From positions 1-64,000 of IMG/VR virus record IMGVR_UViG_3300027747_001390: a stretch of DNA of 64,000 bases. The stretch is one strand, 5' to 3'. Both the position numbers and the translations under genes were made by a program. Positions 1 to 8,588 of the stretch are shown here, one piece after another. The notes under the pieces are model-generated. The model was not told the origin of the DNA, did not search any database, and saw only the letters and a list, made by a program, of their open reading frames with translations. Position 1 is the stretch's first letter, and every line of letters begins with the position of its first letter. The stretch comes from a virus.

Positions 1-1517
1 CTGAGAGTGCCGGTAAGCTTGCCGCCTCTGTTACCAAAGCCGCCAAGCAGATGGGCGTAGACATGGCGATCGTCCAGATTGATGGCTCCACAGACGGCTC
101 GCACGTCGGTGCTTTTCAGGACGCTGGCTACTCGTACTCGCTCAGTAACGACGCCACTCAAGTCACGCTGACTAAGGACATCCCCAAGTCCAGTTCTCGC
201 CGCTCCTACGAAGAACTGATGAGGTTCTACGAGAGCCGTGGCTTCTGCCCCACAGGTCAAGGCAACGGCATCGACAACTCGTGCGGCGCGAAGGTGATGA
301 TGGCTCCAGACAGGGACGGTGGCGGCGGAAAAGCTCTCGACGCCAACGACCCGGTCGCCGTCAAGGCGTTCATGGAGAAGATGGCACGCGAGACTGGCAT
401 GGACATCACTGGGAGGCCGGTTGCACAAAAAAGCGTGAACACCGCAGTCGGAGGAAAAGCCGCAACTGCCCCGTCAGATGCACCTAAGTCTCTGGAGCAG
501 CAAAGGCTTGAGGCTGCTGGCTTATGGGATGACAAGATCGATCCTGCCGTTAATGCTCCGTATGACGACATGGGCCACGGCGGTTACGTGCCTGACCTTC
601 AAAGAGAAGTGACAATTCCGGGCACGAATCAGAAAACAAAGATCAACGTGGACGACCCTGATCAAGTCAAGGAATACATAACGCTGGCTGCGAAGACTGC
701 TGGTCAGACCACGGATGAGTTTATGAAAAGCCAGCGTTTCGGCGGGACGCTCATGAAGCTAACGCCTCACGATAAGGTCAAGCTGTTCGGAGGAGCGAAC
801 CATCAATACGCTCACAAGGGTAGCAGGAGCGGCGGATGGGGGAATAAAGAATACGACGAAGCCGCAAAAAGAATTGGATCAACTCTTCGTGCGGCAGGAG
901 TTGACCCGCAGAAATTATCTCACGCCGTGCGAGAGTACGCGAAGGCCAACAAGCTTGACCCAAAGAACGAGATGTACTCAGGGCTGAGGACTTACCAGCG
1001 AGACCCGCGAGAGTTTATGCAGTGGGCGTATAAGCGACTTGACCATTATGGTCAGGGCTATAGGTCTAACTACGAAGAACTGATGAAGTTCTTCGAGAGC
1101 CGTGGCTTCTGCCCTACGGGAGAGGACGGCGGCGTCGACAACTCGTGCGGCGGCGGCAAGTACATGGAGTGGAGCAAGGGCAAGGACAAGGAAGCTCAAG
1201 ACTTCATCGACAAGGCTCGCCAAGATCAACTCTCGAAGGGCGGCAAGGACGGAGGCAAGTCTGACGAGGGCGGTGGCGTCCAGACGTGGAGCAAGGGCGA
1301 TCACTTCCCGTGGACTGTCAAGCAAGTCGGCGACAAGGACGGCCACGTTCAGGGTCAGCACCCGGACGGCAGCAAGACCGAGAAGTACCCGTTCAAGGAC
1401 GGCAAGACGTCCGACGCTCTGAAGAAAGTCTCTGACGAGATCAAGCGTCGCAAAGACTCACGTGCCGATCGGGTTGTCGCTGACACTCTCAAGTTCCTCA
1501 TGGATCGACGTGCATGA
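1..1517 (+). CDS. Partial multidomain phage protein with two Cys-boxes
   Basis: The reading frame (codons from base 3) is open at the left edge, so the gene starts outside the window; 504 residues are visible. The first ~65 residues look like the C-terminal strands of an acetyltransferase-like fold, by pattern only. Two copies of a cysteine box follow, at visible residues 81-95 and 369-383, each preceded by a short helix (YEELM.F.ESR) and each reading FC-P-T-G ... G-I/V-D-N-S-C-G. Between the boxes is a helical domain of unknown function. The tail is Lys/Asp/Gly-rich. It overlaps the next gene by 4 bases (ATGA). The place before the capsid gene suggests a portal-associated or virion-packaged protein; this is inference. 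Confidence 0.7.
   Translation, partial: ESAGKLAASVTKAAKQMGVDMAIVQIDGSTDGSHVGAFQDAGYSYSLSNDATQVTLTKDIPKSSSRRSYEELMRFYESRGFCPTGQGNGIDNSCGAKVMMAPDRDGGGGKALDANDPVAVKAFMEKMARETGMDITGRPVAQKSVNTAVGGKAATAPSDAPKSLEQQRLEAAGLWDDKIDPAVNAPYDDMGHGGYVPDLQREVTIPGTNQKTKINVDDPDQVKEYITLAAKTAGQTTDEFMKSQRFGGTLMKLTPHDKVKLFGGANHQYAHKGSRSGGWGNKEYDEAAKRIGSTLRAAGVDPQKLSHAVREYAKANKLDPKNEMYSGLRTYQRDPREFMQWAYKRLDHYGQGYRSNYEELMKFFESRGFCPTGEDGGVDNSCGGGKYMEWSKGKDKEAQDFIDKARQDQLSKGGKDGGKSDEGGGVQTWSKGDHFPWTVKQVGDKDGHVQGQHPDGSKTEKYPFKDGKTSDALKKVSDEIKRRKDSRADRVVADTLKFLMDRRA
243..287 (+). repeat. Cys-box unit 1
   Basis: Encodes FC-PTG-QGNGIDNS-CG, with 11 residues between the cysteines. Followed by MMAPDRDGGGG-type linker. Confidence 0.85.
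1107..1151 (+). repeat. Cys-box unit 2
   Basis: Encodes FC-PTG-EDGGVDNS-CG in the first giant protein. The helix before it (YEELMKFFESR) nearly repeats the one before unit 1. Confidence 0.85.
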
Positions 1518-4500
1518 ACGCGGCACGTTACGCGTCGCTGATTGCGTTTGCTCAGGCTCGCGGATTCTGTCCGACTGGTCTCGGCAACGGCATCGACAAC
1601 TCTTGCGGCGCGAAAGTAATGTCCGCGCCGGATGGGGGCGGTGGCGGTGGCAGCACAATTGGTGGGTCTGCGGCGAGCTACGCGATCGTTTCCGACGCGA
1701 TAACTCAGTCGATTCCAGAAGCGGACCGCAACGCCGTTAGGCTTGGATCACAGAGGGCGATATTCGGACGCGATCAGCTTGAGAATGGCATTCCATTCAA
1801 ATCGACAACCAAGGTTGCTGACCTTCAGATCAGGCGTCCCGAGGAGTTGCTTGAACGTGCTAAGTCTTACGGAATTAAGAATCCGTCAGACATTGCCGTG
1901 ATTGGCTGCGGCACTATCCCTGACTCGAAGGTTGTGATGGTGCCTCGCATTGGCGGCATAGAAGTGAAAAGCACTATTCCTTTCGGAGACGATCCTCTTT
2001 CTACGGCTACTGTCGAAGCTGGCTTCAACGGCGAGCCTGACTCGGCTGTCAAGTACGGATACTTCCAACTGACTTCCCAAGCAAGAGAGAAGATTAACAG
2101 CGGAAGCATCAGCTTGAATCTTGTTTCGGCGACTATCATGTCAGCCATGTCTCAATCGCTTGAGGCAGCAGAGAAGAACGGATTGTCCAAGGCTGTCACG
2201 AACGCCGCCGGAAACGGCATCGGTCGTTTTGTGAGTGGACCAAGCGATGCCTTGCAGGGATATCGCCTGTGGCCGAAATTCGGGTTTGATGCCGACGTTG
2301 GCTCGATGATCACGGAGCGTTTCCTGAACGCCGTGAACGAATCGACAGGAAAGAAATTCAGCGACGGACTACCCCCGGCGGCGAAAGTACATCTTGGTCG
2401 TCATGGAACTCTCCGCGTACAGCACATCATCGAGACAAAGCAGGGCGAGGAGTGGTGGAATAAGAACGGCTCTGGCACCGTGATGACTCTCGACTTCTCG
2501 GACAAGTCGAGCCTCGGCTATCGGCGTTACACAGAGATGCTGTCGTGGGGAAAGAAGATGGCGGCGAGACTTGATAGGCAAGGACGGTCTGCCTTCGAGT
2601 TCTGGCTTTGGGCTTCGGAAGAGACTGGAATGCCGGAGTTCCGTAACTGCGAGATCGCGTTGTTCCCCGAGCAACGCGTCTTCTGTGCAACCGGAGTCGG
2701 CGGAGGGGTGAAGAACGACTGCGGCCCCGGCCAGACCGAGAGGTCATTCCCTGAAGGCTCGCAGAACCTACGAGACGCCGTCGATTCAGTATCCCCCGAT
2801 CCGGAGAAAGTCTGGGATCGCTCGAAGGGCTTGGCTGAGACTCCTGCACCTAAGCAGATGGACGACATCGCCAACGAGCAGACCAGCCACTCAGGTGCCC
2901 CTCTCACGCCAGAGGCAGAGGCGTCATACGGATCACTCGTCGATGAGATCGGCAGGCAGTACGAGGCACTCACTGCCGCCGGGCTGAAGGCCAGAGCGTG
3001 GCGTGGAGAGGGCGAGCCATACGGCGATCCGCCGGGCAGCACGAAACCCAACTCGGACAAGATGCGTCAAGAGGTCGCCAAGACTGGCGAGTTCTCTTTC
3101 TTCATGACCGACAAGGGGTTCGGCACGGGCGATGCTACGCCCAACCACCCGATGCTTCGCGAGACGAAGTACAAGACTGCCGACGGCGAGCCGATGATCG
3201 CCAACGACTTGTTCCGGGTCGTCCACGACATGGTCGCACACGTGCGAGGCGGCTACTCGTTCTCTACGAATGGCGAGTACAACGGAATGCTGACGCACGC
3301 GTCTACACTTCCAGAAGCGGCGTGGCCTGCCCTGTTCGCTGAGACGTTCGGCCAGAACGCCGTCTACGAGAAGACGAAGAACTACGCGCCGCAGAACGCC
3401 TACGCCTCGAAGGTCGGCCCAGAGATCATCCGCAGCGAACTGAAGAAGCAGTCTAAGAGCAGTCGAGCAGCAAAGGCTGAAAGTGACGAGCCGCTTGGCT
3501 ACCAGCACATCAAGTCGAGGCCTTGGCTACTCAAGTCGCTTGTCGAGAAGCGAGGCTTCTGTGCAAACGGCCCCGGCGGCGGCGTAACGAACACGTGCGG
3601 AAAGGGCGTTGGCATAAACGACTCTGATCAAGACTTTACCGGCCAGATTCTCTCTGGCGAGAAGACTATCGAGACTCGCCCGTCGAACTCGCTCAAGTCA
3701 TTCATCGGCAAGACAGTTGGAATCGTTCGCACTGGCAAGGGCAAGGCCACGCTCGTCGGCGTGATGAAAATTGGTGAGCCGAAGTTCTACAAGACGCAGG
3801 AGGAGTTCGACGCCGACTTCGACAAGCACAGGGTTGGAAAAGACTCTAAGCACTACATCGGCCCGGAAGGAAAGTACGGATACCCTCTGTCTGAGGTTAA
3901 GCCTACCGTCCCATTGCCGCTCGACACAAAGCATTACGTTGCGAGAGTTATTCCAACGTCGGTTCAGTTGCGAGAGCTTGCGATCTGGTTCGACCTTAGC
4001 GGCGTCGAGATTCGCGGCGACGCTCCCGCCCCAAAGAAGGACAAGATCAAAGGCAGCGACGTCAACGACGAAGGCTCCGCTAAGAACAAGTCTGGCGACA
4101 TCTCGCTGAACGAGAGCATCGTCGCCTCGCTGAAGTCGAAGGCCGAAGAACACAACGCTGCGATGCGAAAGGCCAAGAAGCCGTCGTGGACTCACGTCAG
4201 CCTGCCCGCACTGAAGGCAGTCTATCGTCGAGGTGCTGGTGCTTTCTCGACGAGCCATCGTCCGGGCATGACTCGCGACCGATGGGCATTGGCGAGGGTA
4301 AATGCGTTCCTAACCTTGGCCCGGAGAGGCAGGCCAGAGAACGCGAAGTACACGACCGACAACGACCTTCTCCACTCCAGTCATCCGAAGCACAGCACGC
4401 AGGCTCGTGCCTTTTGCCCTAGAGGCGAAGGCAACGGTATCGACAACTCGTGCGGCGCGAAGACTATGTCCGCGCCGGATAAAGATGGCGGCGGCGGTGC

Positions 4501-6778
4501 CATGCCCAGCAAGGTTTCTCCGGGCTCATCGCAGTGGGGTGAGAACGAAAAAGAAATCGGACGCGGAGAAGACACGGTCTTCTTCCGTCCGGAAGAGCCT
4601 ATGTTCGACGGTGCTGATCGGCTTGGGGTGATCACGATCAAAGACCCAGACGCCACCAAAGCTGCGCTCAAGTCTCTTGGCATGTCCGTTGCTGACGCAA
4701 TCGCCGCCTCTGGCGTGTGCCTAGACTCCATAGGGCGTCTTGGCATTTCGCCCCCCCGCGTGACGATCTCGCCAAACTACGGCAACGAGTCTGATCCGCT
4801 TGGAACAAGGGTTGCCCTGTTCCATGTTTGGTGGAGTTCTGCTGCGACTCAGGGAGATGACAACGACGATTCTCCGCCGTCGGTCGTGGGCGGCGAGAGG
4901 TCTTTCTACAGATCGACAGACGGAAGTGGCTTCTCGATCGTAGCTCAAACATTTCATATCAACTTGCGATACCGAGGAAAGGGAATCGCACTTGAGATGA
5001 TGGAGAACATGATCAACTCTGGCGCAACAGAGATCGTCATGAGGGAGGCTTCAAGGGATGACGCCGGAGGAAACTCAAGGTACGCTCTGACCGGATATTC
5101 CGAGTGGCCCAAGTACGGATACGACTGCCCGCGATCGGAGTTGCGGAGGGCAGCGCAGAGGCGCGGCCGAGAGGTTCCGCCCGAGTACAGTCGCGCTCGC
5201 AGTCTCCTTGACGTCTACGCGACGCCGGGAGGCCGCGAGTGGTGGAAGGAGTCTGGAGACTCTGTGCCGCTTCGCTTTGACTGCACCCCCGGCAGCAGAA
5301 GCATGCAAGTCTTCGATGCGTACCGCACCGCTGCGAGAGCGAAGCACGATCGTCGCAGCCAGATCGAAGCCCGCCCGGCTGAGGACGCTTCGGACTGCGA
5401 CTTCGATCCGGTGCTTGACAAAGTGTGGGATGAGATCGAGAAGGCTGGGAAGTTGCCGGGCAAAGTGGCGACCGAGTCCCGCTCCGCCGACTGCGGTCGC
5501 GAAGACGACGGCCGCTTCGCCTCCGGCAACAAGTGCGGCGGCTCTGTCGATATGCCGAAGGAAGACCCTCGTGGCAGGATGCGGTACGACAACGGTGTGC
5601 AGACAGACGCAGCCCGGAAGCTCTACCAGATGGGATCGTCAGAGAAGAGACTCAAGAGTCTCGTTGACGTGATGGGCGGCGATCCGAAAAGCACGCGAGT
5701 CGACATCAACCCGCCAAGCCTGAACATCTCCGTCGCCGACAAGGATGGAAATAAACTATTCCACGTCGATCTTGAGAACGGTAGAGCGAGGCTCTACCCC
5801 GCCAAAGACTTGACCCCAGCCGAGGCTGCAAAGATCAAGGAAGCGGCTGGTGCAGCGTTTGGCGGACGTCAGTCTGACACTACAATTAAGGTCTTCGGCA
5901 AGGCTGAAGACATGAAGAAGTGGGAAACTGAGAACGCTGCCAAACTCCAGAAGTCGGAAGACAAGTACAAGTTCTCGACGCTTCTCCCGCCGCACCAGAG
6001 GCCGAAGAAATGGGAGCGGTCGATCGACGCCCGCCACGCCAGCCTCCTCGCCTTCGCCGAGTCTCGCGACTGCGGGCAAGAGAAGGACGGCAAGTTCTCG
6101 AAGGGCAACACGTGCGCGGGTGGCATCGCTGCCGACGCCGCAAAAGGGGCTGCGACCGGGGCTGTGTTCGGTGCCGTCTCTGGCCTTGCTAAGACGTTCC
6201 TTCCACAAGGTGCCGCGTCAGGGGCAGCGGCTGGTGCTGTCGCCGGTGCAGTCAAGGGAATCTACGACAACCAAATGCGTCCGACTCGTGTCTCTGCTCG
6301 AATCGAGAGAGTTGGCATGACAGACAAGAGCGTCGCTGCCCTCGTGAAAGGCCTCGGAGGCACGAGCAAGTCTCTTGCTTCAACCAACGGACGATCCGGC
6401 CTTACTCTGACGATCCGGGCGAAGGGCGGAAAAGTCTCGCACGTCGTGGACGTCACCGACAAGAAGGTCTTGATCTATCCAGTTTCCGGTCGCAAAGAGA
6501 TGACCGACGACCAGATCGCGAAGATCAAAACAATCGCGTCAGAGAACGCTCCGAAAGAGACGACCGTCGTCGTGAAAACTAACTCACTCAGCTACGCGTC
6601 TCGGCTTGCCAAAAAGGGCTTCGCCGTTGCTGCCAAGGAGGCTGGCGTTTTGACTGCAACCGCCATCGCGTCTGCATACGCACCGGCTGTTCCAGACTTT
6701 GTTCTGGGAGTCACAGACCTCGTTTTAGATACGCATTTCACTGACTCTTTCTATAGGAAGCCAGATGCAAAGCGGTGA
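1514..6778 (+). CDS. Giant modular protein: GNAT-like, ASCH and other domains separated by Cys-boxes
   Basis: A 1754-residue protein made of modules divided by six Cys-boxes (near residues 18, 390, 682, 967, 1326, 1519). In order: a GNAT-like module with GYRLWPKFGFD (~249-261); a module with VHDMVAHV (~570-577), like a conserved phage His/Asp domain; an ASCH/PUA-like domain (~698-816, ILSGEKTIETR); a short conserved phage module (YRRGAGAFSTSH, ~901-958); a second GNAT-like module (RYRGKGIALEMM ~1151; GYSEWPKYGYD ~1193); a domain present twice (~1356-1482 and ~1590-1696); and a Gly/Ala-rich hydrophobic stretch (~1536-1586). This resembles polyvalent or MuF-like phage effectors delivered with DNA, which is inference. 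Confidence 0.75.
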   Translation: MNAARYASLIAFAQARGFCPTGLGNGIDNSCGAKVMSAPDGGGGGGSTIGGSAASYAIVSDAITQSIPEADRNAVRLGSQRAIFGRDQLENGIPFKSTTKVADLQIRRPEELLERAKSYGIKNPSDIAVIGCGTIPDSKVVMVPRIGGIEVKSTIPFGDDPLSTATVEAGFNGEPDSAVKYGYFQLTSQAREKINSGSISLNLVSATIMSAMSQSLEAAEKNGLSKAVTNAAGNGIGRFVSGPSDALQGYRLWPKFGFDADVGSMITERFLNAVNESTGKKFSDGLPPAAKVHLGRHGTLRVQHIIETKQGEEWWNKNGSGTVMTLDFSDKSSLGYRRYTEMLSWGKKMAARLDRQGRSAFEFWLWASEETGMPEFRNCEIALFPEQRVFCATGVGGGVKNDCGPGQTERSFPEGSQNLRDAVDSVSPDPEKVWDRSKGLAETPAPKQMDDIANEQTSHSGAPLTPEAEASYGSLVDEIGRQYEALTAAGLKARAWRGEGEPYGDPPGSTKPNSDKMRQEVAKTGEFSFFMTDKGFGTGDATPNHPMLRETKYKTADGEPMIANDLFRVVHDMVAHVRGGYSFSTNGEYNGMLTHASTLPEAAWPALFAETFGQNAVYEKTKNYAPQNAYASKVGPEIIRSELKKQSKSSRAAKAESDEPLGYQHIKSRPWLLKSLVEKRGFCANGPGGGVTNTCGKGVGINDSDQDFTGQILSGEKTIETRPSNSLKSFIGKTVGIVRTGKGKATLVGVMKIGEPKFYKTQEEFDADFDKHRVGKDSKHYIGPEGKYGYPLSEVKPTVPLPLDTKHYVARVIPTSVQLRELAIWFDLSGVEIRGDAPAPKKDKIKGSDVNDEGSAKNKSGDISLNESIVASLKSKAEEHNAAMRKAKKPSWTHVSLPALKAVYRRGAGAFSTSHRPGMTRDRWALARVNAFLTLARRGRPENAKYTTDNDLLHSSHPKHSTQARAFCPRGEGNGIDNSCGAKTMSAPDKDGGGGAMPSKVSPGSSQWGENEKEIGRGEDTVFFRPEEPMFDGADRLGVITIKDPDATKAALKSLGMSVADAIAASGVCLDSIGRLGISPPRVTISPNYGNESDPLGTRVALFHVWWSSAATQGDDNDDSPPSVVGGERSFYRSTDGSGFSIVAQTFHINLRYRGKGIALEMMENMINSGATEIVMREASRDDAGGNSRYALTGYSEWPKYGYDCPRSELRRAAQRRGREVPPEYSRARSLLDVYATPGGREWWKESGDSVPLRFDCTPGSRSMQVFDAYRTAARAKHDRRSQIEARPAEDASDCDFDPVLDKVWDEIEKAGKLPGKVATESRSADCGREDDGRFASGNKCGGSVDMPKEDPRGRMRYDNGVQTDAARKLYQMGSSEKRLKSLVDVMGGDPKSTRVDINPPSLNISVADKDGNKLFHVDLENGRARLYPAKDLTPAEAAKIKEAAGAAFGGRQSDTTIKVFGKAEDMKKWETENAAKLQKSEDKYKFSTLLPPHQRPKKWERSIDARHASLLAFAESRDCGQEKDGKFSKGNTCAGGIAADAAKGAATGAVFGAVSGLAKTFLPQGAASGAAAGAVAGAVKGIYDNQMRPTRVSARIERVGMTDKSVAALVKGLGGTSKSLASTNGRSGLTLTIRAKGGKVSHVVDVTDKKVLIYPVSGRKEMTDDQIAKIKTIASENAPKETTVVVKTNSLSYASRLAKKGFAVAAKEAGVLTATAIASAYAPAVPDFVLGVTDLVLDTHFTDSFYRKPDAKR
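1565..1609 (+). repeat. Cys-box unit 3
   Basis: Encodes FC-PTG-LGNGIDNS-CG near the N terminus of the 1754-residue protein, followed by a SAPDGGGGGG linker like unit 1. Confidence 0.85.
2681..2725 (+). repeat. Cys-box unit 4
   Basis: Encodes FC-ATG-VGGGVKND-CG. It ends the first GNAT-like module and precedes the VHDMVAHV module. Confidence 0.8.
3557..3601 (+). repeat. Cys-box unit 5
   Basis: Encodes FC-ANG-PGGGVTNT-CG, directly before the ASCH-like domain. Confidence 0.8.
4412..4456 (+). repeat. Cys-box unit 6
   Basis: Encodes FC-PRG-EGNGIDNS-CG followed by a SAPDKDGGGG linker. Precedes the second GNAT-like module. Confidence 0.85.
5489..5539 (+). repeat. Cys-box unit 7 (longer subtype)
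   Basis: Encodes DC-GREDDGRFASGNK-C, with 13 residues between the cysteines instead of 11. Introduces the first copy of the duplicated domain. Confidence 0.75.
6068..6118 (+). repeat. Cys-box unit 8 (longer subtype)
   Basis: Encodes DC-GQEKDGKFSKGNT-C, again with 13 intervening residues and preceded by a LLAFAESR helix. Leads into the Gly/Ala-rich stretch. Confidence 0.75.
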
Positions 6779-6950
6779 TAAGTGCCCGTGCAGTGGATGC
6801 AGCGGACGGATGATCACTCGAAGCAGTCGCCAAAGCGGCGATCTTCAGGTGAGGTATCTCCGCTGCCAAGTCTGCGGTCGTCAGGACCGCTGTATCGTCT
6901 CTGCAAACGACGTGCGATCCATTTGCTGGCGTCGCACCAGTCCAAAATAG
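6765..6950 (+). CDS. Small zinc-ribbon protein
   Basis: A 61-residue protein with CPCSGC near the N terminus and CQVC about 25 residues later, the spacing of a small zinc ribbon. The arrangement (CxxC, arginine-rich strand, CxxCG) resembles small phage or bacterial nucleic-acid-binding ribbons. It begins 14 bases inside the end of the giant gene, so it is probably translationally coupled. Its stop codon lies in the first stem of a terminator hairpin, making it the last gene of that transcript. The partner is unknown. Confidence 0.6.
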   Translation: MQSGDKCPCSGCSGRMITRSSRQSGDLQVRYLRCQVCGRQDRCIVSANDVRSICWRRTSPK

Positions 6951-6975
6951 TGTTGTTTCATACAACACTTTCTTT
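6949..6975 (+). terminator. Rho-independent terminator after zinc-ribbon gene
   Basis: A perfect 8-bp stem, AGTGTTGT / ACAACACT (6949-6956 and 6962-6969), with a 5-base loop and a TTTCTTT tail. It overlaps the TAG stop of the zinc-ribbon gene. Confidence 0.75.
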
Positions 6976-7004
6976 GACCCTCTTCTTCGGGTCATTCGTT
7001 CTTT
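6975..7004 (+). terminator. Second hairpin in tandem before the capsid gene
   Basis: TGACCC (6975-6980) pairs with GGGTCA (6989-6994), followed by TTCGTTCTTT. With the hairpin just upstream it forms a double stop or attenuator between the giant genes and the capsid gene. The remaining bases to 7075 hold the capsid leader; I see no clear promoter there. Confidence 0.5.
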
Positions 7005-7075
7005 GACCGTAGTTTGAACGTGTCGCCACGCATCGCGTGGCCGCATCGTCAAACCACTAGCAAGGAACACGAAGC

Positions 7076-8539
7076 ATGGAAGCCTCGGCCAAAGTCAAGA
7101 AGCTCCTCGACGAACTCGCCGCCGTCCTCGCAGAGATGGGCGCGGTTCAGGAGACCGACACCGAGACCGCTGACCAGAACGAGGACATGGCCGAGCAGAA
7201 CGGTATGCCACCCGCCGCCGCTGACGACGAAGCGGCAGACCAAGTCGAGGACACTCAGGAGGTCGAAGGCGAGAAGCAGAAGAAACTTCGCTGCCTGTGC
7301 GAGCGTGCTGAGAAGCTCCGCGACCAGATCACCTTCTACGAGAACGTCGCTGCCAAGGAGCTTGAACTCCGAGCGGTTCTCGACAAGTCCACCCCCGCCA
7401 AGATCGAAACTCGCAACTCCAAGGAGAGTACAGTGAAGATTTCCCCTATCGCCCTTGCGGGCGCAGGCCGACTCAAGAATTTCAAGGGTCCGAATGCCGA
7501 AGAGCGGGCCTACCGCGCTGGTCAATTCTTCCGGGCCACGCTCCTGAAGGACACCGAGGCTCAGCGGTGGTGCAACGACCACGGCGTGACCGAGTCGCGT
7601 GCCCTCAACGAAGGCGTCAACGCTCAGGGCGGCATCTTCGTCAACGAGGAAATCCTCAACGAGATCATCGTCCTCGTCGAAGAGTTCGGTGCGTTCCCGG
7701 CCAATGCCCGCAACCTCCAGATGAAGTCTGACACCCTCATCGTGCCTCGCAGGGTTGGAGGTCTCAAAGCGTATTTTGTCGGAGAAAATACGAGCGTGAG
7801 CGAATCCGACGCCAGTTGGGACCGTGTCCAGCTTGTCGCCAAGAAGGCTGCGGTTGCGAGTCGCATCTCTTCGGAGATTTTGGAAGACTCGTCCGTCCTG
7901 AACCTCGCCGATTATCTGACGGGTGAAGTGTCGAGGGCCATCGCGGAACTCATCGACGTGTGTTCGTTCGTGGGGACTGGCAGCGGCGACCACGGCGGTA
8001 TCGTCGGTGTGGTCAACAAGATCACCGACGGCACTCATGCCGCTGGCGTGATCACGGCTGGCAGCGGCGAGACCGGGGCGCAGTCGCTGACCCTGAACTC
8101 GCTGATCGCTGCGGCTGGTCGTCTCCCGCTGTACGCGAGGGCCAACGCCAAGTGGTACGTGAACCCCGCCGTCTTCGCGGCCAGCGTTCAGCGTCTGGGT
8201 CTCGTCAACAACGTCGGCATCGCTGGCGGCAACACGCCCGCGACCCTGTCGGCGGGAACCGAGATGCGACTTCTCGGATATCCAATTGTTTTCGTGCATA
8301 CACTTTCCAACAACGTGTCGGCTGACCCCGGCGTCGTGAAGTTCCTCTTCGGCGACCTGTCGCTGAGTTCCTTCTACGCGACCCGTCGCGGCCTGACCAT
8401 CAAGCAGTCCACCGAGCGTTATGCGGAACTCGATCAGACGCTGCTCGTCAGCACGATGCGGTTCGACGCGGTCACCCACGACTGCGGTGACGCGAACCGT
8501 GCCGGTCCGATCGTTGCTCTCAAGACTGCGGCCTCCTGA
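7076..8539 (+). CDS. Major capsid protein, HK97 fold
   Basis: A 487-residue protein. The first ~110 residues are acidic and coiled-coil-like (DETADQ-rich, then EKLRDQITFYENV), as in the delta or scaffolding domain of HK97-type capsid precursors. The remainder shows the HK97-family pattern: an early GGIFVNEEI segment, a central LIVPRRVGG region, the spine-helix SSEILEDS, a GTGSGDHGGIVG stretch, and late YPIVFVHTL and FGDLS strands. No protease gene is visible downstream, so it may lie to the left of the window. SD AAGGA sits before the ATG. It builds the icosahedral shell. Confidence 0.9.
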   Translation: MEASAKVKKLLDELAAVLAEMGAVQETDTETADQNEDMAEQNGMPPAAADDEAADQVEDTQEVEGEKQKKLRCLCERAEKLRDQITFYENVAAKELELRAVLDKSTPAKIETRNSKESTVKISPIALAGAGRLKNFKGPNAEERAYRAGQFFRATLLKDTEAQRWCNDHGVTESRALNEGVNAQGGIFVNEEILNEIIVLVEEFGAFPANARNLQMKSDTLIVPRRVGGLKAYFVGENTSVSESDASWDRVQLVAKKAAVASRISSEILEDSSVLNLADYLTGEVSRAIAELIDVCSFVGTGSGDHGGIVGVVNKITDGTHAAGVITAGSGETGAQSLTLNSLIAAAGRLPLYARANAKWYVNPAVFAASVQRLGLVNNVGIAGGNTPATLSAGTEMRLLGYPIVFVHTLSNNVSADPGVVKFLFGDLSLSSFYATRRGLTIKQSTERYAELDQTLLVSTMRFDAVTHDCGDANRAGPIVALKTAAS

Positions 8540-8542
8540 TAG

Positions 8543-8551
8543 TACGGAAAC
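8543..8551 (+). promoter_or_regulatory. TACGGA-type intercistronic element
   Basis: TACGGAAAC directly after the capsid stop codon, 46 bases before the next start. Member of the recurrent family described in the findings. Confidence 0.45.
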
Positions 8552-8588
8552 ACTTGCCCCTCTCAACTCCCTTAACAAGGACTAGAAC

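Noticed and set aside
2053-5120. TACGGATAC copies at about 2053, 3875 and 5112 inside the giant gene
   Set aside because: In each case the bases encode Lys-Tyr-Gly-Tyr in frame within conserved protein segments, so codon usage explains them. They were not counted in the intercistronic family.
7049-8578. 509-codon open frame on the minus strand opposite the capsid gene (similar long ones at 48352-49851 and 46305-47390)
   Set aside because: They mirror strongly coding plus-strand genes in GC-rich sequence with biased codons. Products are low-complexity Arg/Leu/Val-rich and show no domain.
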